Both the position numbers and the translations under genes were made by a program. Shown one piece after another: positions 25,281 through 34,428 of a DNA stretch of 64,000 nt. The stretch's first letter is position 1. Every line of letters starts with the position of its first letter. The notes under the pieces are model-generated. The model ran no database searches and was not told where the DNA came from. It saw only the letters and a list, made by a program, of their open reading frames with translations. Source of the stretch: DAOUMF01 sp034408935. GTDB taxonomy: Bacteria > Chloroflexota > Dehalococcoidia > SM23-28-2 > RBG-16-64-32. Where the stretch lies: positions 104,061 through 168,060 of the forward strand of contig DAOUMV010000007.1 of assembly GCA_034408935.1 (NCBI GenBank). Direction: 5' to 3'.

Positions 25281-26788
25281 TTGGCCAGCCTCTCCCTCAC
25301 ACTCTGCAGCCTCCGCATGACTTCCTGCATCGGTGGTTCAAGGTCTTTGGACGTGTCCACTCGTATGTGCGGCCGCTCGATGGGCTCGGCCTCTCGCTTC
25401 ATCCTATCATAGACGGGCACCGTCGCCTCAGAGGCGTCACCAACATCTTGGCGGTGAGCGCGGCTCTCAAGGCGACGGCGTGTTACCTCTGGCGGGGCCT
25501 CGGTGAGGACGATGACGAGGACGGCTCCGGCCCGCTCCGCGATGTCGTACAGGGGGCGGCGGTGCGCCTTCTTCAGGTTGGTGGCGTCCAGAACGACGCC
25601 CACGCCGCGAGACAGGAGCCTCTGCACCAGGGCGTGCACGGCGGCGAACAGGCGGGTGCTCTCGGTGGCGCCGTGGGTAGGGTGGGGGAAGAGGGCCCTG
25701 CGCAGGACATCGCTGTTGAGGTGGGCCAGCGGGTAGCGTTTGGCCAGCTCCCGGCTGAAGTGGCTCTTGCCGCTGCCCGGCAGCCCGCTCACCAGGACTA
25801 GGGCCGGCCCGCCTGAGGTGGGTGGAGGCAGGCCTGCCAGGGAGGACTCGAGCTTGCTGATGTCCTCCTGGAGGCTGGGCTGCGATGCCTGGGCGGGGTT
25901 GCCGGAGACGGCATGCGGTACGCGGTCGGTCGGTTCCCCGCAGAAGAAGGCCACTCCCGCGAAGCCGGGGCCGGTGTGGGCCCCCATCACGCTGGTGAAC
26001 TCCGTGATCAGGAATTCCTCCGGATCGAAGCGTCGGCGGATGGCGTCGGTCAGGTGGTCCGCGGCCGCGGGAGCAGCGGCGTGCATCACGGCCATGTGGA
26101 GCGGGCGCTGGTCGTCCAGACGTTCCTCCACGTGGGAGAGGAGGCGGCTGAGGGCGCGTGGCATGGTGCGCACCCGCCCTATGGCCCGGATCTCCTCCCC
26201 CTTGGCGGCCAGGATAGGCTTGATCTGGAGCAGCGAGGTGGCCCAGTGCAGCACCATCGGCACGCGGCCGCTCTTGGCTAGGTAGCGGAGCGTGTCGAGC
26301 GCCCCGATGAGGTAGGAGTGGGCGGCGACGTCTCTCACCACCCCCTCCGCCGTGTCGATGCTTGCCCCCTTCTCTACTGCTCTGGCCGCCGCCAGGACGG
26401 CGAAGCCGTGGCACATCGCCAGACAGTGGGAATCGACGACGCGGATGGGGAAGCCGGGCAGCTCCTGCTGGGCCAAATCCATGGCCGCGAGGGCGGAGTC
26501 ATAGGTGCCGCTGAAAGCGGAGGGCAGGGTTATACAGAGGGCCGCCTCCGCGGTCTCGGCAGCCTGGCGGAACGCTCCTACGAATGCCGCTGGGGGCGGG
26601 GCGGTCGTGGTGGGGAACTTGCGCGAGGCGCGCAGCAGTGCGTAGAAATCGCGGCTGCTCAGGCTGCCGTCATCGCGGACGTCACCGTCGAACAGGAACG
26701 CCAGGGGAACAATCGCAATCTGATGTGCCCGGATGAGATCCGCCGGAAGACAGGCTGAGCTGTCCGTAACGATCGCTGTCTTGGGCAT
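25277..26788 (-). CDS. DegV-family fatty-acid-binding domain fused to a P-loop kinase domain
   Basis: 503 residues. Residues 1-285 form a complete DegV/FakB domain: AIVTDSSACLPADL at the start, SAFSGTYDSALAA (lipid phosphate site), VVDSHCLAMCHG and RYLAKSGRVP. After a ~45-residue linker, residues ~330-503 are an AAA_33/zeta-like kinase: VLVSGLPGSGKSHFSRELAKR (Walker A), NSDVLRRALFP, VVLDATNLKKAHRR and VYDRMKREAEP. FakB proteins present fatty acids to the FakA kinase, whose fold is unrelated to this P-loop. The fusion suggests a different lipid or small-molecule phosphorylation. Confidence in both domains is high; the function is unknown. Confidence 0.9.
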   Translation of the reverse strand: MPKTAIVTDSSACLPADLIRAHQIAIVPLAFLFDGDVRDDGSLSSRDFYALLRASRKFPTTTAPPPAAFVGAFRQAAETAEAALCITLPSAFSGTYDSALAAMDLAQQELPGFPIRVVDSHCLAMCHGFAVLAAARAVEKGASIDTAEGVVRDVAAHSYLIGALDTLRYLAKSGRVPMVLHWATSLLQIKPILAAKGEEIRAIGRVRTMPRALSRLLSHVEERLDDQRPLHMAVMHAAAPAAADHLTDAIRRRFDPEEFLITEFTSVMGAHTGPGFAGVAFFCGEPTDRVPHAVSGNPAQASQPSLQEDISKLESSLAGLPPPTSGGPALVLVSGLPGSGKSHFSRELAKRYPLAHLNSDVLRRALFPHPTHGATESTRLFAAVHALVQRLLSRGVGVVLDATNLKKAHRRPLYDIAERAGAVLVIVLTEAPPEVTRRRLESRAHRQDVGDASEATVPVYDRMKREAEPIERPHIRVDTSKDLEPPMQEVMRRLQSVRERLAK

Positions 26789-26848
26789 GCAAGATAATCC
26801 GATAATTGCCGGGGAGGCAATTTCCTGAACCAGTATACTTTGGCCCGA

Positions 26849-26878
26849 TTGCCTCCGTCATGGCGCCTGTGCTATACT
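26849..26878 (+). promoter_or_regulatory. Putative sigma70 promoter of rpsO-pnp
   Basis: TTGCCT (26849-26854), 18-base spacer, TATACT (26873-26878), about 50 nt upstream of the rpsO ATG. It overlaps the divergent start region of the DegV-kinase gene. Confidence 0.5.
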
Positions 26879-26931
26879 CGGCGGCGACGGAATAAAGGAG
26901 GAAAGACGCAGAGGCGCAGGCCGCGCGAAAT

Positions 26932-27198
26932 ATGCTGACTCAGGCGGAGAAGAGCGAGATAACGGAACAGAACCGCCTGCATGCGAGCGATACAGGCTCC
27001 GCGGATGTGCAGATCGGGCTCCTGACGGAGCGCATCCGTCAGCTCACAGAGCACCTGCGGGCTCACCGCAAGGACCATCATTCGCAGCGTGGTCTAATGA
27101 AGATCGTGGGACGGCGACGTCGGCTCTTGCGCTACGTCAGCCGCACGGAGCCCGGGCGGTATAAGGCACTCATCGCCAGGCTGGGCATCCGTAAGTAG
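26932..27198 (+). CDS. rpsO: 30S ribosomal protein S15
   Basis: 88 residues. S15 signature: HASDTGSADVQIGLLTERIRQLTEHL, then HRKDHHSQRGLMKIVGRRRRLLRYV, shown here as the conserved stretches around residues 17-75. It binds 16S rRNA early in 30S assembly. The only strong ribosome site, AAGGAGG at 26895-26901, ends 30 nt before the ATG, and a GC-rich segment able to pair (GCGC-AGGCC-GCGC, 26914-26926) lies between. That could bring the site closer or serve S15 autoregulation. It is followed by pnp, the usual order. Confidence 0.97.
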   Translation: MLTQAEKSEITEQNRLHASDTGSADVQIGLLTERIRQLTEHLRAHRKDHHSQRGLMKIVGRRRRLLRYVSRTEPGRYKALIARLGIRK

Positions 27199-27393
27199 AC
27201 GGGCTCCATCCGCGCTACCTTAAGCGCCACTCCTCCCGGAAGAGGGTAGAATAGGCGAACGCTGCGCCGCGAACGGCGTGACCTAATGCAGCCGATATAC
27301 AGGCAAAGCACATTCATATACCCGAGCGGTTCTCATCCAAAGGATGAACCAATAGCTGGTCACCCATGGTGGTGATGGGAGGTTTCACAGAGC

Positions 27394-29808
27394 ATGATTG
27401 AGAGATTCAGCCGCAACATCGGCGATCGCGAGTTGTCCATGGAGGTAGGCCGTGTGGCCGGCATGGCCAACGGGGCGGTCATGGTCCGCTACGGGGACTC
27501 GATGATCCTCGTCACCGCTTGCATGGACAAACCGCGGGAGGGGATCGACTTCTTCCCCCTGACTATAGATTATGAGGAGAGGCTCTACGCCGCGGGCAAG
27601 ATTCCCGGCAGCTTTTTCCGACGCGAGGGGCGGCCCAGCCATACGGCCATTCTCGCCGACCGTCTGACGGATAGGCCCCTGCGGCCCCTCTTTCCCAAAG
27701 GCATGCGGAACGAGATCCAGGTCGTCGCCACCGTCCTTTCGGCCGACCAGGAGAACGACCCCGATATCCTGTTGATCACGGGCGCGTCCGCCGCCCTCAC
27801 CATTTCCGATATCCCCTTCGAAGGCCCGGTTGCCGGCACTCGCATCGGCTATGTGAACGACCAGTTCGTGGTCAATCCCACCTTCGCCCAACTCGACAAC
27901 AGCGCGCTGGACCTCGTGGTCGCCGGTACCCGTGATGCGGTTGTTATGGTGGAGGCCGGGGCCACTGAGGTATCTGAGTCGATCGTCCTAGAGGCCATCC
28001 GCATCGGGCAGGAGGTCAATGCCGAGCTTATCAGCCTCCAGGAGGAGATGGGCGAGCGCGTAGGGAAGCCGAAGGCGCAGGTGGAGATGATGACCCTGTC
28101 CGATGACGTGCGCAACGCCGTCGAGGAGTTCGTCCGCGCCCGCGATTGGGACCTCCTCGCCAGCAGGGGCGAGCGAGATGAGGCAACCGCTGAGCGAAAC
28201 AAGGAGCTCATCGAGGCCCTGGGTGAGACCTATCCCGAAATCCAGCTCAAGAGCGCTCTCAAGGAGTTGACCAAGGACAAGGTTCGCAAGCTCATCTTGG
28301 AAGACGGCCAGCGGACGGATAACCGAAAGACGGACGAGATTCGGCCCGTCTCCTGTGAGGTCGGTCTCCTTCCCCGCACCCATGGCTCTGGCCTGTTCAC
28401 CCGCGGTGAGACTCAGGTTCTCACCATCGCCACCCTGGGCTCCATGGGAGAGCAACAGAAGATTGACGGCATCGAGCCGGAGGAGTCTAGGCGCTTCCTC
28501 CACCACTACAATTTCCCGCCCTTCTCCGTCGGCGAGGCGCGGTTCCTCAGGGGGCCGAGCCGCCGCGACATCGGCCACGGCGCCCTGGCGGAGCGTGCTC
28601 TCCTGCCTGTGATACCTGACGAGGAGGAGTTCCCCTACACCATTCGTCTCGTTTCCGAAGTGCTGTCCAGCAACGGCAGCACCTCTATGGCCAGCGTCTG
28701 CGGCAATACCCTCTCCCTGATGGACGCCGGCGTGCCCATCAAAGCCCCGGTGGCGGGGGTGGCCATGGGCCTGGTCAAAGGCGAAGACCAACTGCGTGTC
28801 CTCACCGACATCGCCGGCCTGGAGGACGCCATGGGCGACATGGACTTCAAGGTGGCAGGCACGGAGAAGGGCATAACCGCCCTTCAGATGGACATCAAGG
28901 TTAAGGGGATCACAACAGAGATCATGGAGACCGCCCTGTCGCAGGCCCGGGAGGCCCGTCACTTCATACTGGGCAAGATGCTGGAGACCATCCCCGAGGT
29001 GCGGCCGGAGCTCTCTCCGTACGCACCCCGCATGTACCGCCTGTCCATCCCTCAGGACAAGATCGGTGCTGTCATCGGCCCGGGCGGCCGCGTGATCCGC
29101 TCCATCATCGAGGAGACCGGCTGCACCATCGACGTCGAGGATGACGGTACGGTGTTCATCGGCTCGCCTGACGAGGAGCAAGCGCAGAAGGCGATCGCCA
29201 TGGTGGAAAGCCTGACCAAAGAGGTAGAGGTGGGCGAGATATACACCGGCAAGGCGACGCGCCTCACCTCCTTCGGTGCCTTTGTGGAGATACTGCCGGG
29301 GAAGGAAGGGCTGGTCCGCCTGGGCGACCTGGCCGAGGTGCCTGTCCGCCGTCCCGAGGACGTAGTACGCATCGGCGACGAGGTGATGGTGATGGTGATA
29401 GAGGTGGATGACTTGGGCCGGGTCAACCTCTCCCGCCGAGCCGTGCTCGAGGGGCTCACGCCGGAGAAGGCGAGGGAGGTTTCCCGGGAGGCCCAGTTCG
29501 CTGCCCCCGGTGGGCGTGGGGGCCGCGAACGGGAGCAGCGCCCGCAGCGGCGGGACTACGGCGGCCGCGGTGGCGGACAGGGTGGCCGCGGCGGCGGACA
29601 GGGTGGCGGCCGCAGGGGCGGCGGCAACGGCAGGCCGCGTGGCGGCGGTGGTGGTTCGTACCCGCGCTCCCAGCAACGCCAGGGGAGAGGTGGAGGCTTC
29701 CGCCGTGGCCCCAACGACTCCCCCCCGTCGCCTGGAGGCGGCGGCTTCCGCCGCGGCCCCGGCGACCCGCCCCCGCCCCCTCCCAGCCCTCCCGGTCGAC
29801 GCTGGTAG
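27394..29808 (+). CDS. pnp: Polyribonucleotide nucleotidyltransferase with a Gly/Arg-rich tail
   Basis: 804 residues, ATG 27394 with GGGAGG upstream. Two RNase PH domains (FFRREGRPSHTAILADR at ~70; GEARFLRGPSRRDIGHGALAER at ~375) flank the α-helical segment. The KH domain (IGAVIGPGGRVIRSIIEETG, ~550) and S1 domain (GKATRLTSFGAFVEILPGKEGLV, ~620) follow. From about residue 700 a ~100-residue low-complexity tail of RGG/GGQGG and PGGGGFRRGP repeats ends the protein. The core enzyme degrades RNA 3'-5' with phosphate. The 195-nt rpsO-pnp gap contains two short hairpins (around 27335-27355 and 27360-27380) that may be processing sites. Confidence 0.97.
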   Translation: MIERFSRNIGDRELSMEVGRVAGMANGAVMVRYGDSMILVTACMDKPREGIDFFPLTIDYEERLYAAGKIPGSFFRREGRPSHTAILADRLTDRPLRPLFPKGMRNEIQVVATVLSADQENDPDILLITGASAALTISDIPFEGPVAGTRIGYVNDQFVVNPTFAQLDNSALDLVVAGTRDAVVMVEAGATEVSESIVLEAIRIGQEVNAELISLQEEMGERVGKPKAQVEMMTLSDDVRNAVEEFVRARDWDLLASRGERDEATAERNKELIEALGETYPEIQLKSALKELTKDKVRKLILEDGQRTDNRKTDEIRPVSCEVGLLPRTHGSGLFTRGETQVLTIATLGSMGEQQKIDGIEPEESRRFLHHYNFPPFSVGEARFLRGPSRRDIGHGALAERALLPVIPDEEEFPYTIRLVSEVLSSNGSTSMASVCGNTLSLMDAGVPIKAPVAGVAMGLVKGEDQLRVLTDIAGLEDAMGDMDFKVAGTEKGITALQMDIKVKGITTEIMETALSQAREARHFILGKMLETIPEVRPELSPYAPRMYRLSIPQDKIGAVIGPGGRVIRSIIEETGCTIDVEDDGTVFIGSPDEEQAQKAIAMVESLTKEVEVGEIYTGKATRLTSFGAFVEILPGKEGLVRLGDLAEVPVRRPEDVVRIGDEVMVMVIEVDDLGRVNLSRRAVLEGLTPEKAREVSREAQFAAPGGRGGREREQRPQRRDYGGRGGGQGGRGGGQGGGRRGGGNGRPRGGGGGSYPRSQQRQGRGGGFRRGPNDSPPSPGGGGFRRGPGDPPPPPPSPPGRRW

Positions 29809-29828
29809 AATAGCCCCGGAGTTGACAC

Positions 29829-30623
29829 GTGTCCGTCAAAGTCGTTGTCAGCGGCACGGGGAAGATGGGCCGCCAGGTCCTGGAAGCCGTGTGCGCGGAG
29901 CGCGACCTGGAGCCGGTGGGCGTCCTCGACAATGTGGTCGGCGAGGAGTACCTGTCGCTGCCTGACGGTTCCGGCCTCGTTCCTTTCGCCACCGACGCGG
30001 CAGCCCTTTTCGCCAGGACCCGCCCCGACGTCGTAGTTGACTTCACTAACGCCGAGTACACCCCCCAGGTAGCGCGGGAGGCGCTGGAAGCGGGGGCGCG
30101 GTTGGTCATCGGCACCTCCGGGCTGTCTGAGGCTTTTCTTCATGAGCTAGGCCGAGAGTGCCGTCAGCGGAAGCTGGGTGCGGTGGTGGCCGCCAACTTT
30201 GCCCTGGGCGCGGTCCTCATGGCTCACCTGGCCGGGGTAGTGGCCCGCTTCTTCGATCACGCTGAGATCATCGAGATGCACCACGACGGCAAGGCGGACG
30301 CGCCATCGGGAACGGCGATCGCCACCGCCCGTAAGATGGCGGACGGCCGTGAGGCCCCTTTCCAGCGGCCGCCCACCCAGCGGGAGGCGATTGAAGGAAC
30401 CCGGGGTGGGGCCGTGGACGACATCACCATCCACAGCGTGCGCCTGCCGGGGCTGGTGGCCCATCAGGAGGTGATCTTCGGTGGTCCCGGTCAGACCCTG
30501 ACCATCCGGCACGACTCCACCAGCCGCGAGTCCTTCATGCCGGGGGTGATGCTGGCCATCAGGGACGTGATGGGCCGCCAGGAGCTCGTTCTTGGTCTGG
30601 AAGCGCTGCTTGGGATAGAGTAG
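29829..30623 (+). CDS. dapB: 4-hydroxy-tetrahydrodipicolinate reductase
   Basis: 264 residues from GTG 29829. The N-terminal dinucleotide site is VSGTGKMGRQVLEAV; VVDFTNAEYTP and VIGTSGLSE follow; IIEMHHDGKADAPSGTA is the DapB signature with the catalytic His-His-Lys-type loop. It reduces the DapA product using NAD(P)H. It is in the same run as asd and dapA, giving three consecutive steps from aspartyl phosphate to tetrahydrodipicolinate. Confidence 0.96.
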   Translation: MSVKVVVSGTGKMGRQVLEAVCAERDLEPVGVLDNVVGEEYLSLPDGSGLVPFATDAAALFARTRPDVVVDFTNAEYTPQVAREALEAGARLVIGTSGLSEAFLHELGRECRQRKLGAVVAANFALGAVLMAHLAGVVARFFDHAEIIEMHHDGKADAPSGTAIATARKMADGREAPFQRPPTQREAIEGTRGGAVDDITIHSVRLPGLVAHQEVIFGGPGQTLTIRHDSTSRESFMPGVMLAIRDVMGRQELVLGLEALLGIE

Positions 30624-30632
30624 CTTCTCGAA

Positions 30633-31784
30633 ATGGCGGGCAAGACGGTGGCCGTCCTGGGGGGCGGCGTCGGCGGCCTGGTGGTCGCCAACCGGCTGAG
30701 GAAACTCCTCTCCCGCGAACACCGCGTCGTCCTCATCGACCGCAACGTCTGGCACAGCTTCGCTCTCGCCTACTCCTCCGTCATGCTGGGGCGGAAGGCC
30801 GCCGGGCAGATCAGCCGCGACCTCCGGCGCCTTGAGCGCAAGGGGATCGAGTTCATAGCGGCCGAGATTAACAGCATCGACCTCTCCGACAAGACGGTTC
30901 GCTTTGACGGGCAAGAGATGGCCTATGACTACCTCATCGTCTCCCTCGGCGCGCAGTACTCCGTGGGGGACATCTCCGGGCTGGGCACCGCCTACACCTA
31001 CTACACGCTGGAGGGGGCGGAAGGCCTGCGCGAGGAGGTCGCCAGGTTCACCTCCGGGCGCATCGCCATCGTGGTGGCGGGGCTGCCCTACAAATGCCCC
31101 GCTGCCCCCTACGAGGGGGCGCTCCTTCTGGATCACTACTTCCGCCGCCAGCGTCTTCGCGACGCCGTGGAGATTCGGCTGTTCACTCCGGAGGCCGCGC
31201 CTCTGCCGGTGGCAGGTGAAGCCGTAAGTGAGGTGGTGACGAGCCTTCTGGCCGGTCGCCATATCCTGTACAGTCCGGGGGCCCGCCTCCAGGAGGTGGA
31301 TCCCCAGGGGAAGAAGCTGATCTTCCAGGACGGAGTCGAAGCGCCGTACGATCTCCTGATCGCGGTGCCCCTGCATGAGGTCCCCACCATCGTCCGCGAG
31401 GCCGGCCTGGCCCAGGAGAGGGGCTGGGTCGAGGTGGACCGGGAGACGATGGCCACCCCCTTTGAGGGGGTGTACGCCATCGGCGATGTCACGCAGGTTT
31501 CCCTGGCTAACGGCCTCATGCTACCCAAGGTGGGCGTCTTCGCCCACGGGGAGGCGGAGGTGGTGGCCCGCAACATCGCCGCGGAGATCAGCGGTAGCGA
31601 CACCCTCTGGGCGTTTGGGGGCGAGGGCAGGTGCTTTCTGGAGACAGGCTACGGCAGAGCGGCTAGGGTGGAGGGGAACTTCTACGCGGAGCCGGATCCG
31701 GAGGTGCGGATGCGCCAGCCGAGCTTCCTCTGGCGCTGGGAGAAGGAGGGCCTCATCCGCACCTGGCTCTGGCGCTGGTTCTAG
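30633..31784 (+). CDS. FAD-dependent oxidoreductase (NDH-2/sulfide:quinone reductase-like)
   Basis: 383 residues. FAD site VAVLGGGVGGLVVANRL at the N-terminus, YDYLIVSLGAQYS, and second Rossmann site IAIVVAGLPYKCPAAPYEGALLLD; VYAIGDVTQVSL binds the flavin. The KCPAAPYE cysteine and GRCFLETG cysteine recall sulfide:quinone oxidoreductases and flavocytochrome c. The protein sits between dapB and asd, so it is probably cotranscribed with lysine genes, with no clear pathway link. NDH-2-like or SQR-like cannot be separated by eye. Confidence 0.87.
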   Translation: MAGKTVAVLGGGVGGLVVANRLRKLLSREHRVVLIDRNVWHSFALAYSSVMLGRKAAGQISRDLRRLERKGIEFIAAEINSIDLSDKTVRFDGQEMAYDYLIVSLGAQYSVGDISGLGTAYTYYTLEGAEGLREEVARFTSGRIAIVVAGLPYKCPAAPYEGALLLDHYFRRQRLRDAVEIRLFTPEAAPLPVAGEAVSEVVTSLLAGRHILYSPGARLQEVDPQGKKLIFQDGVEAPYDLLIAVPLHEVPTIVREAGLAQERGWVEVDRETMATPFEGVYAIGDVTQVSLANGLMLPKVGVFAHGEAEVVARNIAAEISGSDTLWAFGGEGRCFLETGYGRAARVEGNFYAEPDPEVRMRQPSFLWRWEKEGLIRTWLWRWF

Positions 31785-31917
31785 CGGTCGCCTGGACAGG
31801 GGCGGCATCGGGAGCCGCGTTGGGCTGCCTTATTGTCACTGCGATGGTCGATGGGCTAATATGGGTCGCGCCGCGGGAAGGACTGACCGCGACACCGCAT
31901 ATCCGGAGCAGGCAGGA

Positions 31918-32934
31918 GTGTCGAAGCTTTACAGCATCGCAGTAGTGGGCGCCACCGGCCTAGTGGGGCAGGAGTTCCTGAGGATCGCCATGCAGAGGGG
32001 CTTCCCCATGAAGGAACTGCGACTGTTAGCCTCCAGCCGCTCGGCCGGGCGCCGCGTGACGGTGGGCGAGTGGGAGTTGGAGGTAGAGGAGGCCACGTCG
32101 AAGTCCTTCGCCGGTGTGGATGTCGCGTTCTTCTCGGCCACGACAGAGGTCTCCCAGCAGCTAATCCCTGCCGCCGTCAAGGCGGGCACCGTGGTCATCG
32201 ATGATAGCGCGGCCTGGCGCATGGAGCCTGATGTTCCCCTCGTTGTGCCGGAGGTGAACGCGGACGATCTGGATGGTCACAAGGGGATCATCTCCATCCC
32301 CAACTGTCCGACCACTCCTCTGGTAGTCACCCTGTGGCCTATCCATCGCGTCAACCCGGTGAAGCGCATCATCGTCGATACTTACCAGTCGGTGTCCGGC
32401 CACGGCGGCCAGGCCGTCCAGGAGCTCAGCGTGCAGGCCCGCTCCGTCTTGGACGGCAACAACGCCAGCGCACACGTCTTTCCCCACCAGATCGCCTTCA
32501 ACCTGTTGCCCCACGTGGACGTCTTCCTGGGCAGCGGTTACACCAAGGAAGAGTGGAAAGTAATCAACGAGACGAGGAAGATCATGCACGAGCCGGAGAT
32601 GGCGGTATCCGCCACCTGCGTTCGCGTGCCTGTGTACATCGGCCACAGCGAGGCGGTGCACGTGGAGTTCGGCCACCCCATCACGCCGGAGGAGGTGAAC
32701 GCCATTCTGCATGAGGCCCCCGGCATCACCATCCAGGATGAGCCGTCGGTCAACCTTTACCCCACTCCCTGGGTGGTGGCTGGCAAGGACGACACGTTTG
32801 TGGGCCGCATCCGTCAGGACGCTTCCCACCCCAACGGCATCGCCATGTGGATCGTCAGCGACAACCTGCGCAAGGGCGCCGCCCTCAACGCCATCCAGAT
32901 CGCGGAGGAGTTGGCCGCCCGCAATCTGATATAG
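31918..32934 (+). CDS. asd: Aspartate-semialdehyde dehydrogenase
   Basis: 338 residues from GTG 31918; the long upstream open frame belongs to the antisense-like reading of the flavoprotein gene. NADP site VVGATGLVGQEFLRI; active-site Cys in SIPNCPTTPLVVTL (~residue 130); YQSVSGHGGQAVQEL and RVPVYIGHSEAVHVE are also typical. It reduces aspartyl phosphate to the semialdehyde for lysine, threonine and methionine. A second, more divergent homologue lies at 47792. Confidence 0.95.
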   Translation: MSKLYSIAVVGATGLVGQEFLRIAMQRGFPMKELRLLASSRSAGRRVTVGEWELEVEEATSKSFAGVDVAFFSATTEVSQQLIPAAVKAGTVVIDDSAAWRMEPDVPLVVPEVNADDLDGHKGIISIPNCPTTPLVVTLWPIHRVNPVKRIIVDTYQSVSGHGGQAVQELSVQARSVLDGNNASAHVFPHQIAFNLLPHVDVFLGSGYTKEEWKVINETRKIMHEPEMAVSATCVRVPVYIGHSEAVHVEFGHPITPEEVNAILHEAPGITIQDEPSVNLYPTPWVVAGKDDTFVGRIRQDASHPNGIAMWIVSDNLRKGAALNAIQIAEELAARNLI

Positions 32935-32943
32935 GAGCAACCG

Positions 32944-33840
32944 ATGGAGATCGGACGTCTACTCACCGCTATGGTCACTCCCTTCGACGGCGAAGGGAAT
33001 GTGGACTACGAGCAGGCTCAACGGCTGGCCTGTGCCCTGCTGGACAGCGGCAGCGATGGTCTGGTCGTCGCTGGCACGACCGGCGAGGCGCCGACCCTCT
33101 CCCACGACGAGAAGCTGAAGTTGTTCGCCGCCGTCAAGGAGGCGGTGGAAGGCCGCGGCGCCGTACTCGCTGGTTCCGGTACCAACAGCACCGCTGCGAG
33201 CATCGAACTCTCGCGAGAGGCGGAACAAGCAGATGTGGACGGCCTCCTCCTCACTGCTCCCTACTACAACAAGCCGACGCAGGAGGGCCTCTACCGCCAC
33301 TTCGAGGCTGTGGCCCAGGCCACCGGCCTGCCCTGCGTGCCGTACAACATCCCCTCCCGTACCGGCGTAAACATGACGGCGGAGACTACCCTGCGCCTCT
33401 CCCGCCTGCCGAATATCGCCGGCATCAAGGAGGCCTCGGGCGACCTGGCTCAGATCGCTCGCATCATCGAGGGGGCGGGAGACGATTTCCGCGTGTGGAG
33501 TGGCGACGACGCCATGACGCTGCCGATACTGGCTGTGGGCGGCTACGGGGTTATCGCTGTCGTTTCCCACCTCGCGGGCGTCCAGATGCATCAGATGATC
33601 GACGACTACCTGGCCGGGCGCACGGCTGAGGCGGCGGGCATCCACCGTCGTCTCTTGCCTCTGATGCAGACGTTGATGACGACGGCAAGCAATCCCAGCC
33701 CTGTGAAGCACGCCCTCAACCAGATCGGCTTCCCGGTAGGGGCGCCCAGGCTGCCCTTGGTGGAGCCGGAGGGCGCTGCCGCCGATCAGATCGCGGCCGA
33801 ACTGCAGCGCCAGCAGATAGACCTGGCGGTGACGGTGTAG
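32944..33840 (+). CDS. dapA: 4-hydroxy-tetrahydrodipicolinate synthase
   Basis: 298 residues, ATG 32944 with AGGAGC upstream, nine bases after asd. LVVAGTTGEAPTLSHDEKL, APYYNKPTQEGLYRHF (Tyr) and NIAGIKEASGDLAQI with the Schiff-base Lys show a complete DapA barrel. It condenses pyruvate with aspartate semialdehyde. Confidence 0.96.
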   Translation: MEIGRLLTAMVTPFDGEGNVDYEQAQRLACALLDSGSDGLVVAGTTGEAPTLSHDEKLKLFAAVKEAVEGRGAVLAGSGTNSTAASIELSREAEQADVDGLLLTAPYYNKPTQEGLYRHFEAVAQATGLPCVPYNIPSRTGVNMTAETTLRLSRLPNIAGIKEASGDLAQIARIIEGAGDDFRVWSGDDAMTLPILAVGGYGVIAVVSHLAGVQMHQMIDDYLAGRTAEAAGIHRRLLPLMQTLMTTASNPSPVKHALNQIGFPVGAPRLPLVEPEGAAADQIAAELQRQQIDLAVTV

Positions 33841-33851
33841 GAGGTTCCCCG

Positions 33852-34292
33852 ATGCGCTTTCCCATCCTCATTAGCCCCCTGTGGCGACCGTTTCTCCTAC
33901 CCTTCGGGGGCACTCCCGGGCGCTCCTTCGCTGAGGTGGAAGATGGGAAGCTGCACGTGCGCATGGGGTGGCTGTTCAATGAGCGCTTCCGGATGGAGGA
34001 TGTGGAGGCGGCCTCGCCCTCGCACTGGCCGGTGTGGGCGGGCGTCGGCTGGCGCACCAGCTTTCGGGGCACCGTAGGCCTGATAGGGACCTATGTGAAC
34101 ATCGTGGAGGTGAGGTTCAACGAGCCCCAGCGCGTGCGGATGGTCATTCCCATGACCTGCCGGCGCCTCTACCTCTCCCTGGACGAGCCACGGGACTTCG
34201 TCGCCGCTGTGCAGGCCGCGACTGCCGCGAGGCGGCCGCGGGAGCGAGCACGGGCTGCCGCGAAACCACGGCGACGAAAGAAGGCTGGCTAG
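33852..34292 (+). CDS. Conserved-looking hypothetical protein, possible PH-like fold
   Basis: 146 residues, ATG 33852 with GAGG upstream. The core (FAEVEDGKLHVRMGWLFNERF ... IVEVRFNEPQRVRMVIPMTCRRLYLSLDEPRDFV, cut here into its visible pieces) alternates strands like bacterial PH domains. The C-terminus is a short Arg/Ala/Lys-rich tail. Its last codons and stop lie inside the left copy of the 27-bp direct repeat, so the original neighbour downstream was the gene now at 35359. Function unknown. Confidence 0.65.
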   Translation: MRFPILISPLWRPFLLPFGGTPGRSFAEVEDGKLHVRMGWLFNERFRMEDVEAASPSHWPVWAGVGWRTSFRGTVGLIGTYVNIVEVRFNEPQRVRMVIPMTCRRLYLSLDEPRDFVAAVQAATAARRPRERARAAAKPRRRKKAG

Positions 34293-34295
34293 CCT
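34269..34295. repeat. 27-bp direct repeat, left copy
   Basis: CGGCGACGAAAGAAGGCTGG followed by CTAGCCT, identical to 35339-35365. It covers the last codons and stop of the plus-strand hypothetical gene. Confidence 0.95.
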
Positions 34296-34326
34296 CCACA
34301 AACCCGCGACGGACCAGGCGAACACG

Positions 34327-34420
34327 ATGAAGGCGATCGTCTACTATAAAGTACGGGTCACCTGATGATGTTCTGGAGCTCCAAGATATCGACAAGCCGG
34401 TAACAGCGGACGACGAGGGA
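34327..34420 (+). pseudogene. N-terminal fragment of a zinc-type/quinone oxidoreductase (MDR family), frameshifted
   Basis: ATG 34327 reads MKAIVYY, then a one-base frame change gives KYGSPDDVLELQDIDKP and VTADDEG. This is the typical N-terminus of NADP-dependent quinone/alcohol oxidoreductases (MKAIVYxKYGSPDVLELxxIDKP). Only about 32 codons remain before the sequence meets the end of the opposite-strand NAD(P)-binding gene. It is a dead fragment carried within the 1,070-bp insertion. Confidence 0.7.
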
Positions 34421-34428
34421 CCGGGATC

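Noticed and set aside
27988..29676. A 562-residue open frame antisense to pnp
   Set aside because: It mirrors the codon pattern of the PNPase gene, has His/Leu/Val low-complexity composition and no domain; a third-position GC shadow.
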